In this document: positions 34,858 to 41,701 of the stretch, piece by piece | Numbering within the stretch: position 1 is the stretch's first letter | Layout of the letters: the number at the start of each line of letters is the position of its first letter | Origin: a virus | DNA length: 47,230 nucleotides | Strand: one strand, 5' to 3' | Virus record (IMG/VR): IMGVR_UViG_3300042900_000560 | Span: 1 to 47,230 of that record | Translations under genes and position numbers: made by a program | The notes under the pieces: model-generated | Seen by the model: only the letters and a program-made list of their open reading frames with translations | Told to the model about the DNA's origin: nothing | The model's database searches: none

Positions 34858-35332
34858 AATCAACTAACACCTAAGGTTGGCGGGCCAGTTTGTAATACCG
34901 CTGTGGAAAAACCGGGGAATAACCGGACACGTGACATATTGAGGCACTCCCGTCAGTAAATCTGACTATCCTGAAAAATTGGAAGTGAGTCTGAGGCTAG
35001 AACAATAAGGCCGACGCATTGATATAGTATGAATGTTAGCATACAAGAACACCGGCTATAAAAATCTAAACACTAGGAACGAGGTTTAGAGCACATGTTA
35101 ATATGTGTATCGTGGTAGGAAGGAAAAGCACAGAGTCCTTTAGCATACGGTGTATAATAAATTACCTACTTCCAATGTCTTGGCTAGTGATACTCACATG
35201 AAGACAACAGCGGAACCGCGCAAAACGGTTCCGTCTGACTAGATCAATCTACATGAATACTTAATCGCTTCGCTCTTGAAATCAATCACATTAACGAGCG
35301 CAAGCGAAGTTAATAGACTTGCGTAGCAAGTC
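34858..35332 (+). ncRNA. Candidate structured non-coding RNA region
   Basis: A 475-bp gap without a gene on either strand, in a window where other gaps are mostly under 110 bp. It is dense in inverted repeats: GTCAG/CTGAC (34952-34966), GTATG/CATAC near 35027-35044, TCTAAAC/GTTTAGA around 35065-35090, GCACAT/ATGTGT near 35091-35108, AAGGA/TCCTT near 35120-35140, and CGGAACCG/CGGTTCCG (35211-35233). A long-range pair ATTGGAAGT (34978-34986) with ACTTCCAAT (35168-35176) encloses several of these, and ACACCG (35049-35054) can pair with CGGTGT (35148-35153). This nested design suggests a folded RNA of ~350 nt read rightward. The family is unknown; large phage RNAs such as GOLLD or ROOL types are candidates to test. 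Strand is inferred. Confidence 0.5.
35211..35233 (+). terminator. Strong hairpin near the end of the non-coding region
   Basis: A perfect 8-bp inverted repeat, CGGAACCG / CGGTTCCG, with a 7-nt loop (CGCAAAA). No U-tract follows, so it may be an RNA-domain stem rather than a simple terminator. Confidence 0.4.
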
Positions 35333-35333
35333 T
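35315..35333. terminator. Hairpin between convergent units
   Basis: A perfect 8-bp stem AGACTTGC / GCAAGTCT with a 3-nt loop lies at the junction of the rightward GIY-YIG/RNA unit and the leftward nucleosidase operon, touching the nucleosidase stop codon. Flanking sequence is AU-rich on the plus-strand side (TTATATTA). It may be a bidirectional terminator; the U-tract is weak. Confidence 0.4.
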
Positions 35334-35875
35334 TATATTAAGTTAAACTCTTTGAGTTTGTTGACATAGTGTGATTGTCCCTGAGCAACTTGTTGTTGCC
35401 AATCACTATGTGCGTTCTGATTGGCTTGATCACTAATGTATTTCCAACACACAAACTCAACTCCATATTTCTTACATGCTTTGGCAATGGCATAGGCTTC
35501 CATGTCTACTACATCTGCTGGAATTGTGAGTGCAGGATTCATCACAAAATTATCGCCGGTACTGCAAGTTAGGCCAGAGGTGTTGCCGATATGCACAGCA
35601 GTTTCAAAAGGAGTTTGTCCTGGGGTACACCCTAATGCTTCACAAGTCATGTCTCTTTGCACAAACCGAGTGCATTGATAGAATCCTGGTGCGACTGTTA
35701 TGCCGCCGGCTGTGCCAAAGTTAATCACACGCTTGGGACGATACTTTGTGATAACTTCGCTGGCAGTCATAGCAGCATTGACCTTGCCTACACCTGTGTA
35801 AAACAAGTTCATCATGTGACCAAGATCCGGTGCTTCTGCTCGAATAGCAATTAAAACAATGTCATTCATCGACAT
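35333..35875 (-). CDS. MTA/SAH-type nucleosidase or purine nucleoside phosphorylase
   Basis: A 180-residue PNP/UDP-phosphorylase-family protein, shorter than the usual ~230. Family motifs are present: YTGVGKVNAAM, RVINFGTAGG, STGDNFV, the ribose-binding VDMEAYAIA and the catalytic-Asp ISDQAN segment, equivalent to ISD-x-A in MTA/SAH nucleosidase. The N-terminal Glu in IRAEAPDL may supply the second catalytic acid. It would release adenine (or another base) from a nucleoside. The start ATG has AAGGGATGG upstream and lies inside the end of the APRT gene (14-nt overlap), coupling the two. Nucleosidase and phosphorylase cannot be separated from sequence alone. Confidence 0.78.
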   Translation of the reverse strand: MSMNDIVLIAIRAEAPDLGHMMNLFYTGVGKVNAAMTASEVITKYRPKRVINFGTAGGITVAPGFYQCTRFVQRDMTCEALGCTPGQTPFETAVHIGNTSGLTCSTGDNFVMNPALTIPADVVDMEAYAIAKACKKYGVEFVCWKYISDQANQNAHSDWQQQVAQGQSHYVNKLKEFNLI

Positions 35876-36386
35876 TGACCATCCCTTCCCACATAATATT
35901 GTGCTGAGTCAATGCTGTACCTCCAGGCAAGTTTTGCAAGTTTATGATCACAGCAGCAGAAATTTTTGTGTCAGTCCAATGACTGCGAATTAGATCTGCT
36001 GTGGCCATTATGGTGCCGCCGGTGGCCAACAAGTCATCCACAATCAATGGATGTGTGCCTACTGGAGCGTGTGGGTGCATTTCAATGGTATCAGTGCTGT
36101 ATTCAGTTTGATAGCTGTGTTGTATTGTGGTGCCGGGCAGTTTGCCACGTTTACGTACCAGTATCAATGGAAGTCCTAACTGTCTTGCTACAGGTGCCGC
36201 AAACACAAAGCCACGGCTTTCCACAGCCACAAGACTGGAAGCATTGTACCAATGTGCTTGATGCTTTAACCATCCACAGCAGTAATCAAATGCCGCTGGT
36301 GCAGCAAGAATGCCAGTTATGTCAAAGAAGTTAATACCTGGTTTGGGCCAATCAGGTACTACAGGTACATGATCGAGAATGTTCAT
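35862..36386 (-). CDS. apt: Adenine phosphoribosyltransferase
   Basis: From the ATG at 36386, a 174-residue APRT, close to the usual ~175-180. I prefer this ATG over a TTG 18 nt upstream because it overlaps the previous stop as ATGA. Motifs are WPKPGINFFDITGIL at the N-terminus, VAVESRGFVFAAPVA, and the PRPP-binding loop LIVDDLLATGGT. It converts adenine and PRPP to AMP. The gene is followed, with overlap, by a nucleosidase that can supply adenine, so the two could form a salvage route from MTA, SAH or adenosine to AMP in the infected cell. Confidence 0.92.
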   Translation of the reverse strand: MNILDHVPVVPDWPKPGINFFDITGILAAPAAFDYCCGWLKHQAHWYNASSLVAVESRGFVFAAPVARQLGLPLILVRKRGKLPGTTIQHSYQTEYSTDTIEMHPHAPVGTHPLIVDDLLATGGTIMATADLIRSHWTDTKISAAVIINLQNLPGGTALTQHNIMWEGMVNVDE

Positions 36387-36718
36387 AAGTTTTGATCCGG
36401 CCAATCTCTAAACAAGGCATGTTGAATGTTGCCTGACACAAATTGATTGAATGACTTGTGCTTGACTTCCAGTTCGCCTTCAAGTGGCGCCACTCGTTTG
36501 AAAGCTGAGTCCATTTGCCCCATGTCCTTAAACTCCATTATGATCATCCATTCGGGCATGTCTGCAATTGACCGGAACCCCATCTTGCATCTAGTGATTC
36601 TGTATGTTTCCATCTTGCCTTCGGAAATCAAATGATCAAAGAAACTTTTCATTCCGTTAACCCAGTCAAGGTCCGAGATGTCGCCTTCTTTGTCTGCCCA
36701 AATTGTGTATAAATCCAT
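36383..36718 (-). CDS. Small dimeric alpha-beta barrel-like protein (DUF6614-like)
   Basis: A 111-residue protein starting MDLYTIWADKEG, with TYRITRCKMGF, WMIIMEFKDMGQMDSAF and HALFRDWPD segments. The pattern resembles the bacterial DUF6614/stress-responsive barrel group, whose function is not established. It lies 2 bp after the upstream gene and overlaps the APRT start by 4 nt, so it belongs to the late gp26 operon. The family call is from memory of its pattern and is moderate. Confidence 0.65.
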   Translation of the reverse strand: MDLYTIWADKEGDISDLDWVNGMKSFFDHLISEGKMETYRITRCKMGFRSIADMPEWMIIMEFKDMGQMDSAFKRVAPLEGELEVKHKSFNQFVSGNIQHALFRDWPDQNL

Positions 36719-36720
36719 AA

Positions 36721-37155
36721 TTACTCCAGTGGTCCTAGTATTTCAAATCCCGCCATGCTAGATTTGTATAAGTGTGCTTGCTCAAGGTACAGATATCGGA
36801 ATCCCCGAGCCTTGTAGATAGCACACTCTGCTTTCATTGTTTCAATTCCCAATCTCAACTTAGGATTGTTGTAGTTCCATGCAAATTGATCGCACAGTGC
36901 GTTATGATCATCATATCGTCGGATCAAACTGAATGCAACCAACCGATCTTGATCGTAGTATCCTATTACATCTGTCATTGGGTCTGTGTAACGACAGTCA
37001 AATATAGGCATCACTGACGCAAAATGTTTGTATTTGCAATAGTCTCGATAGATAGAGTTTAGCTGTTTGATGTTGGGCTCATGCAAGTACTCCCACTTCA
37101 CACTTGGCGTGTAGTTGGTTTGGCTGAGATCAATTCTGGCAAACTGGTAACTCAT
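36721..37155 (-). CDS. GNAT-like acyltransferase-type protein
   Basis: A 144-residue protein. The order of segments (a DVIGYYDQDRLVAFSLIRRY beta-hairpin, then LGIETMKAECAIYKARGF and YLYLEQAHLYKSS) resembles the core of GNAT N-acyltransferases, in which a strand, an acyl-CoA-binding helix and a further strand follow each other. The usual Q/R-x-x-G-x-G/A loop is not clear, so activity is uncertain. It overlaps the upstream 166-residue gene by 4 nt. Confidence 0.55.
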   Translation of the reverse strand: MSYQFARIDLSQTNYTPSVKWEYLHEPNIKQLNSIYRDYCKYKHFASVMPIFDCRYTDPMTDVIGYYDQDRLVAFSLIRRYDDHNALCDQFAWNYNNPKLRLGIETMKAECAIYKARGFRYLYLEQAHLYKSSMAGFEILGPLE

Positions 37156-37652
37156 CTTGGATCTTCACGATGTTCAAACAGCCCTTGCAAGTATTCTTCT
37201 GGCCAGTTGTGATAGAAACCTTTTTCGGCCATGAGCTTGGCTTTAGTGTTTAGGTCGCTGAGACTTTGCACTAGCGCCAGCGCATACTTGCCTTGGTTCA
37301 TGCACACGCCGTTGACCATTTCGACGTCTGCGGGATGATCTTCTAGTGCAAGGATATTGTTGTGTAACAAATGTTCACGATTGGCATTTTTCAAACTGTC
37401 ACTGAATAATTCGTATGGCCATTCCACAGGATCGTAAGCATAGATAATAACTTCTTTGTTGCCCATGCCCCATCGTGCTCGATTTTTAAGATCAAAGTAG
37501 GGATCAACTCCAACATGCACATCGTAGCTTTTTTTCATTCTTGCTGACCGTGCGTATGGACACGGTGCCCAGCCGCCAAGAGCAGGATGTGGAACTTCTA
37601 CAAAGTTCACAATCCAGTTTTCAATATCTTGTTTGACTGTATCTAAGTCCAT
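37152..37652 (-). CDS. Conserved-looking hypothetical protein with GGWAPCPYAR motif
   Basis: I do not recognise a named family for this 166-residue protein. Residues ~18-38 contain a VEVPHPALGGWAPCPYAR stretch that looks like a binding or catalytic loop with a single Cys, followed by a VHVGVDPYFDL segment and a helical C-terminus with many Trp, Tyr and His. It starts on the gp51 stop (TAATG) and overlaps the next gene, so it is co-translated with the tail-chaperone genes. Confidence 0.6.
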   Translation of the reverse strand: MDLDTVKQDIENWIVNFVEVPHPALGGWAPCPYARSARMKKSYDVHVGVDPYFDLKNRARWGMGNKEVIIYAYDPVEWPYELFSDSLKNANREHLLHNNILALEDHPADVEMVNGVCMNQGKYALALVQSLSDLNTKAKLMAEKGFYHNWPEEYLQGLFEHREDPR

Positions 37653-37933
37653 TAGAAGAAAGGCAATCCAGATTTTTTAGTTGTTTCCATGTTGTCTTTG
37701 GCCAGTTCAGAAATCATTGAACGTTCGCTGCTGCTGAGCAACAGCACTTGATCGTAGGTTATACCGCCACGCATGTACCAAGCCAATTTGAAACTTTCTT
37801 CACGAATTGACTTGGCCTCCTGCTCCATACTCTCAATTATGTTAGCAATCTGTTCAGGGTCAGCGGTCAGGAGGCGTTGTCGAAAAAAGTCGCTGTATCC
37901 AATGTGAACTGTTGTTGATATACATGTTGGCAT
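37652..37933 (-). CDS. 51: Baseplate hub assembly protein gp51, likely made as a gp26-gp51 frameshift fusion
   Basis: The reading frame spans 93 residues and overlaps the end of gene 26 by 67 nt in the -1 frame. Its C-terminus (LAWYMRGGITYDQVLLLSSS and ending TTKKSGLPFF) matches the gp51 pattern of T4-like phages. The upstream ATG at 37933 has no Shine-Dalgarno, and the residues it would add before the slip site look unlike a domain. A second ATG at 37828 has only a weak GAGAG upstream. The overlap contains T TTT TTC in the gp26 frame, so the most likely product is a gp26-gp51 fusion reading FTLDTATFF-RQRLLTADPEQ. T4 has the same 26-51 order and gp51 is an assembly factor absent from the finished hub. 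Confidence 0.75.
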   Translation of the reverse strand: MPTCISTTVHIGYSDFFRQRLLTADPEQIANIIESMEQEAKSIREESFKLAWYMRGGITYDQVLLLSSSERSMISELAKDNMETTKKSGLPFF

Positions 37934-38709
37934 TCAGGGCATTGCATATCAATGGGTTTGAAGTCATCATTTACCCGCAGTTTGATTGCATGATCTCTAA
38001 TTTTTATATACAAGTTTCGATCACAATTTTTCAAAAATTCTTCAATAAACTCAGGCTCAGTGACCAGTGCCTGTGGAGTGCGTATGCTCTTGATGCTGTT
38101 TTTGATTGCTTTTATTGTGATTTCTGTAATGGCTGTCACTGCAAGATTCATGCGTTTGGATTTTTCTTCGTCAGACATGTCGGCATTGGGCAACTGATTG
38201 AGAATGCGCTGTTGCTCAAATTGCAGCAGGTTAACGTCAGTTTGGTTCTTGTAATCCATTGGGGTAAAATAAATTTCAAGATCGCCGTGTTTGACAGTTT
38301 CTGCATAGTCACTCATGCCAAGTTTTGATAGTACAGCCTGTAAATCTACTTCAACATCAGTGATTTCATTGCAAGCCGGACATTCAGTGGAAAGTGGCAT
38401 GGCCTTTCCGTAACTGGCAATGCGAATAGCAGTGAGGATGGCATTTAGATCGCAATTGGGTGTGTGCCAGGCATTCTTGATGTTTGGCATGCAACTTTGT
38501 ATCACAGTCACTATGGCTGCTCCGTTAAAAAGTGCATCAGGTGTGCGATAGGTAATTTCATCCATGGCAGTCATGGGCAACACTGGCAGTTCTCGATTGA
38601 CCGGAACGTCAACCGCTCCGTTGGGCCAAAATTGCCCGTCACTGGGCAGTCGAATGTAAATGGCAGGTTGTCGGAAAAAAGATTTTAACGGGTTCGCAGT
38701 TTGGGTCAT
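37867..38709 (-). CDS. 26: Baseplate hub assembly protein gp26 (T4_baseplate family)
   Basis: A 280-residue protein of the T4 gp26-type family (Pfam T4_baseplate). The N-terminus IYIRLPSDGQFWPNG and the PMTAMDEITYRTPDALFNG segment are signatures. Two CxxC pairs, ECPACNEI and CPECQHVY, suggest a zinc ribbon. The protein ends TATFFDNAS at a TGA, and the -1 frame continues into gp51 at the slippery TTTTTTC. The gene lies next to, but divergent from, the tape-measure gene, which fits a role as a tail-assembly chaperone like lambda gpG. The late-type box TATAAGTA and AGGTG lie upstream. Confidence 0.9.
   Translation of the reverse strand: MTQTANPLKSFFRQPAIYIRLPSDGQFWPNGAVDVPVNRELPVLPMTAMDEITYRTPDALFNGAAIVTVIQSCMPNIKNAWHTPNCDLNAILTAIRIASYGKAMPLSTECPACNEITDVEVDLQAVLSKLGMSDYAETVKHGDLEIYFTPMDYKNQTDVNLLQFEQQRILNQLPNADMSDEEKSKRMNLAVTAITEITIKAIKNSIKSIRTPQALVTEPEFIEEFLKNCDRNLYIKIRDHAIKLRVNDDFKPIDMQCPECQHVYQQQFTLDTATFFDNAS
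37882..37888 (-). promoter_or_regulatory. Candidate -1 ribosomal frameshift site T TTT TTC
   Basis: In the gp26 frame the codons are ACT TTT TTC GAC, giving the X XXY YYZ heptamer TTTTTTC. Slipping back one base after TTC leads straight into CGA CAA CGC of the gp51 frame, and zero-frame translation ends five codons later at TGA. I see no strong downstream stem by eye. Confidence 0.65.
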
Positions 38710-38718
38710 ATTTGCACC

Positions 38719-38726
38719 TATAAATA
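38719..38726 (+). promoter_or_regulatory. Late promoter box of the tape-measure/head unit
   Basis: A perfect TATAAATA, the T4 late -10 consensus, 25 nt before the tape-measure ATG. AGGTG (38740-38744) is the ribosome site. It overlaps a perfect 8-bp inverted repeat (ACCTATAA 38716-38723 / TTATAGGT 38736-38743). Confidence 0.65.
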
Positions 38727-38732
38727 TACTTC

Positions 38733-38740
38733 TACTTATA
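38733..38740 (-). promoter_or_regulatory. Late promoter box of the leftward gp26 operon
   Basis: The minus strand reads TATAAGTA, 7/8 match to the late -10 consensus, in the other arm of the same inverted repeat. The minus-strand AGGTG just before the gp26 ATG is its ribosome site. Together with the box at 38719 it makes a symmetrical divergent promoter in 42 bp. Confidence 0.5.
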
Positions 38741-38751
38741 GGTGATAACAG

Positions 38752-41685
38752 ATGGCTGCAACAGAAGAAGAATCAAGACGATTAGCCGAAGAATTAACCA
38801 ATGCTACAAATGCATTGAGTCAATTTTCTGGCATGCTTTACGGCCAAAGTGCAGAGCAACTCAAAGCGACCCAAGCGGACAAAGATGCCAAAGAAGCTGC
38901 TTCTAAATTTGCTGCCAAAATGGATGCAGCGTCTGAAGCAGCCAAAGCGTTAGCCGGAGTTTTTGTAAACTACCAGAAAGAAGTATACAAAGGTAGCAGT
39001 GCCAATAAAGCCGCTGCTGCTTCTATTGATGCCATGGGCGAAGCAGCCAAATATGCTGGCGTATTTTTGGCGCTGTTGGTACCAGGTGGTCCACTAGTCA
39101 AAGGTCTAGTTGCTGGTATAGGATTGCTAACCAGTGAGTTGATCAAGTCTGGTAAGTTGATTGCCGAACAAACTGACGAGATATACAAAGCCTATCAAGA
39201 CATGGCCAAGGCAGGTGCCGCAGGTGCAGGCGGCATGCAGGATGTGTTTGACAGCTTGCAAAAAGTTGGCATGGGCACAGAAAAGTTTGGTGCCTACATC
39301 AAACTTGTTAACGAAAATGCCAGTGATCTTGCCATGTTTGGAGGATCAGTAAACAAAGGCCGCAAGATCTTTGAAAACACAATGTCATCATTGAGCAAAG
39401 ATCAACGGGTTCAAATGGAGCAAATGGGCTTGGATAGAGAAGCGCAATCCCAAGCAGCCATGGCCTATATTAAACAACAAAGATTGCTCACAGCTGGCAC
39501 CAAAGCACAAATGGATACCAGCAGTACTGCGGTAATGAAATATGTGGCAGAAACTGATGCGCTCACACGTATCACTGGAGCCAATAGAGAAGAACAACAA
39601 AAAATTCTTGATGAAGCAATGGCCGAAGACATATTTGGCTCATTCTTGGACAACATGCGATCGCAAGGCGAAGAAGGTGTAAAAAAAGCAGAACAAATTC
39701 AAAATGCCATTATCATGCAACAAAAGATGTATGGCACACAATCTGCTAAAGGACTTAGAGACAGTTTGACTGGGTTTCTTGGAACATCAAGTGAAAATCA
39801 AAAGTTTTTCATGTCATACGGCGAAGGCGGCCAACAACTTGTAAACACATTAAGAGATGTAAACGGAACCAATGATGACATGTACGATGCCATGAAAGCA
39901 CAAGCTAAATCTGGCAAAGAACTCAATGAATCAATGGCAGGCATCACTGGAATGGGTGTTGCTGGTGATGTGTTTATAGCCTACAAAGAACGTAGATTGG
40001 CTGAACAAAATTTCAACAAAGATTTAGGAAAACTATTTGCCGAAGCAGCCAAAGAACGTGCGGACATGTTGAAAGATCCTACAACCAAGAAGGCCGCTGA
40101 AGCAGAAAACAATGTTAGAGAAACACAATTAAAACAGCAAAGACTGGTTAATCTTGGAATGGATACGTACATTTCAACTTCACATACAGCTAGTGAAGCC
40201 AATCTTGCATTGGCTGAAGCAGCATTGGCGGCGGCAAAATGGTTAGGAAAAATGACCGGAGATGCTGAACGGAAAAAAACACAAACCCTAGCTCAAGCAA
40301 AACAAACACACGGAGCTACAACTCAAACAGCATTAGAAGCAGCCGACAAAGCTCGAGCAACCGCAGCTGATGCAAACGCCACAAAAGAACAAAAAGCCGC
40401 AGCACAAAAAGCCGCAGATCTTGCAGCCGCCGAAAGTCAGCAAACTGCTAGAGAACAAAGAGAAGCACAGCTAAGAGAAACCAACGAACGTAGAAAAAAA
40501 CAAAAAGCAGAAAGAGCTGCTGCACTTATGAAACCATCTGCGGCAGCACCAGCATCAGGCAGTGCTGGTGGCGCAGCACCAGCAGCTGGTGGCGGGGGAG
40601 CAGCTAGTTCATCAGCACCTGCGCCTCAAGGAATGACTGGTCCGGAACCTCATGCAGCAGTTGGCAGTGGAGGCGGCAAGGAAGAAAAACCCAAATTAAC
40701 AAGAATAAGTAGTAAAAGTGGCCCAAGTACATCGGTCAATGAAAAATACGCACCAAGATTTCAAGGGTTAGTTGATTGGCTCGATGGTCAGGGATATGCA
40801 ATCAACTCTCTTGGCGGATACGTTGATCGTGACGTCCGGGGACAACCAGGAGTAAAAAGTGTTCATGCTCACGGTGCCGCCATTGATATTAATCCAAGTG
40901 CTAATCCTTTTGGTTCTAAACTGGTTACAGATATGCCAGCAAATGTTGCCAGTGTGGCAAAACAAATGGGATTGGGATGGGGAGGCAATTGGACTTCAGT
41001 AAAAGATGCTATGCACTTTAGTGTGGCCAAAAACGAAGGCGGCGATATTCAGTTAGCAGATGGAGGTATAGTACCGGCTAGACCAGGAGGTACCCGTGCA
41101 GTGATTGGCGAAGGTGGCCAGGATGAAGCAGTAATTCCACTTAAGGATGGAAAACTCCCAGTTCATATAAACAGTAAAGATATTGACAGTCTTGGTGGAG
41201 GATACAACGAGCTCAAAGGTTATACCATGGGTCCAATGTCCACTGATCTGGCAATATTGGAAAAAATTGCTGGCAAACTAGGAGCATACGACAAATCCAC
41301 ACAGATGATCACTGATCCAAAACTCTGGAAAGAAATTGTGCAATCAGGCATGTTGATGAACTATGATTTAGGCCAAGCTAAAATTGGAACAAGAGGAATG
41401 TCCGAGATGGTAGGTTCAGACACAGTAGCTGATGCACTTGCTGGACGAATCAAGGAACTGATTGACACCAAGAAAGACAGCAGCGAAGCAATTGCTCAAA
41501 CTAGAACTGAGTTTGCTGATATGATGAAAACATTCTACGAAGATTTCTTTGCTAAGATGATTGCTCAACAGCAAACAGAGAATCCATTGGACGCTGAAAT
41601 GCTGGCTACACTAAAAGAAATCAGCAGAACCAATGCTGCGGCTGCTGGGGCCAGCGAAAAAATGTTGCGTTACACACAGAACTAA
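38752..41685 (+). CDS. Tail tape-measure protein with M15-type peptidase domain
   Basis: A 977-residue protein. The N-terminus is helical, with a hydrophobic segment at ~100-130 (AKYAGVFLALLVPGGPLVKG and following), typical of tape measures. Residues ~470-590 are Ala/Lys/Gln-rich coiled coil and ~590-650 an Ala/Gly/Pro linker. Residues ~660-760 match VanY/M15 peptidases: SVHAHGAAID (zinc ligands His705 and Asp712) and DAMHFS (His755). The GGIVPARPGG...VIGEGGQDEAVIP motif common in tape measures follows. It should set tail length and deliver a peptidoglycan peptidase into the cell wall. It occupies the functional place of T4 gp29 (590 residues). Confidence 0.85.
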   Translation: MAATEEESRRLAEELTNATNALSQFSGMLYGQSAEQLKATQADKDAKEAASKFAAKMDAASEAAKALAGVFVNYQKEVYKGSSANKAAAASIDAMGEAAKYAGVFLALLVPGGPLVKGLVAGIGLLTSELIKSGKLIAEQTDEIYKAYQDMAKAGAAGAGGMQDVFDSLQKVGMGTEKFGAYIKLVNENASDLAMFGGSVNKGRKIFENTMSSLSKDQRVQMEQMGLDREAQSQAAMAYIKQQRLLTAGTKAQMDTSSTAVMKYVAETDALTRITGANREEQQKILDEAMAEDIFGSFLDNMRSQGEEGVKKAEQIQNAIIMQQKMYGTQSAKGLRDSLTGFLGTSSENQKFFMSYGEGGQQLVNTLRDVNGTNDDMYDAMKAQAKSGKELNESMAGITGMGVAGDVFIAYKERRLAEQNFNKDLGKLFAEAAKERADMLKDPTTKKAAEAENNVRETQLKQQRLVNLGMDTYISTSHTASEANLALAEAALAAAKWLGKMTGDAERKKTQTLAQAKQTHGATTQTALEAADKARATAADANATKEQKAAAQKAADLAAAESQQTAREQREAQLRETNERRKKQKAERAAALMKPSAAAPASGSAGGAAPAAGGGGAASSSAPAPQGMTGPEPHAAVGSGGGKEEKPKLTRISSKSGPSTSVNEKYAPRFQGLVDWLDGQGYAINSLGGYVDRDVRGQPGVKSVHAHGAAIDINPSANPFGSKLVTDMPANVASVAKQMGLGWGGNWTSVKDAMHFSVAKNEGGDIQLADGGIVPARPGGTRAVIGEGGQDEAVIPLKDGKLPVHINSKDIDSLGGGYNELKGYTMGPMSTDLAILEKIAGKLGAYDKSTQMITDPKLWKEIVQSGMLMNYDLGQAKIGTRGMSEMVGSDTVADALAGRIKELIDTKKDSSEAIAQTRTEFADMMKTFYEDFFAKMIAQQQTENPLDAEMLATLKEISRTNAAAAGASEKMLRYTQN

Positions 41686-41688
41686 CGG

Positions 41689-41694
41689 TAAATA
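41689..41694 (+). promoter_or_regulatory. Late-type TAAATA box 7 nt before the portal start
   Basis: CGGTAAATAAACAACC lies between the tape-measure stop and the portal ATG. No Shine-Dalgarno is visible in this 16-bp gap, so a transcript from here would be leaderless. Confidence 0.4.
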
Positions 41695-41701
41695 AACAAC
41701 C

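Noticed and set aside
35047-35060. GAACACCGGCTATA resembling the conserved 3' part of bacterial RNase P RNA
   Set aside because: The other conserved RNase P regions (GAGGAAAGTCC and the AAGG-type core) are absent.
34978-35180. Group I intron core; GATATAGT at 35021-35028 resembles the S element and GTCTGAGGCTAGAA the R element, next to a GIY-YIG gene
   Set aside because: The R and S segments do not pair to form P7, and no split exons flank the region; both neighbouring genes are complete.
34858-35332. tRNA or tmRNA gene in the long gap
   Set aside because: No T-arm GGTTCGA-type loop or CCA-flanked acceptor stem could be found on either strand.
36387-36404. Longer APRT from a TTG start at 36404
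   Set aside because: The ATG at 36386 overlaps the previous stop as ATGA, aligns with the usual APRT start, and the extra residues are not family-like.
37829-37933. Independent gp51 translation from the ATG at 37933
   Set aside because: There is no Shine-Dalgarno, and the extra residues before the slip point are just gp26 sequence in the other frame. Kept only as an alternative.
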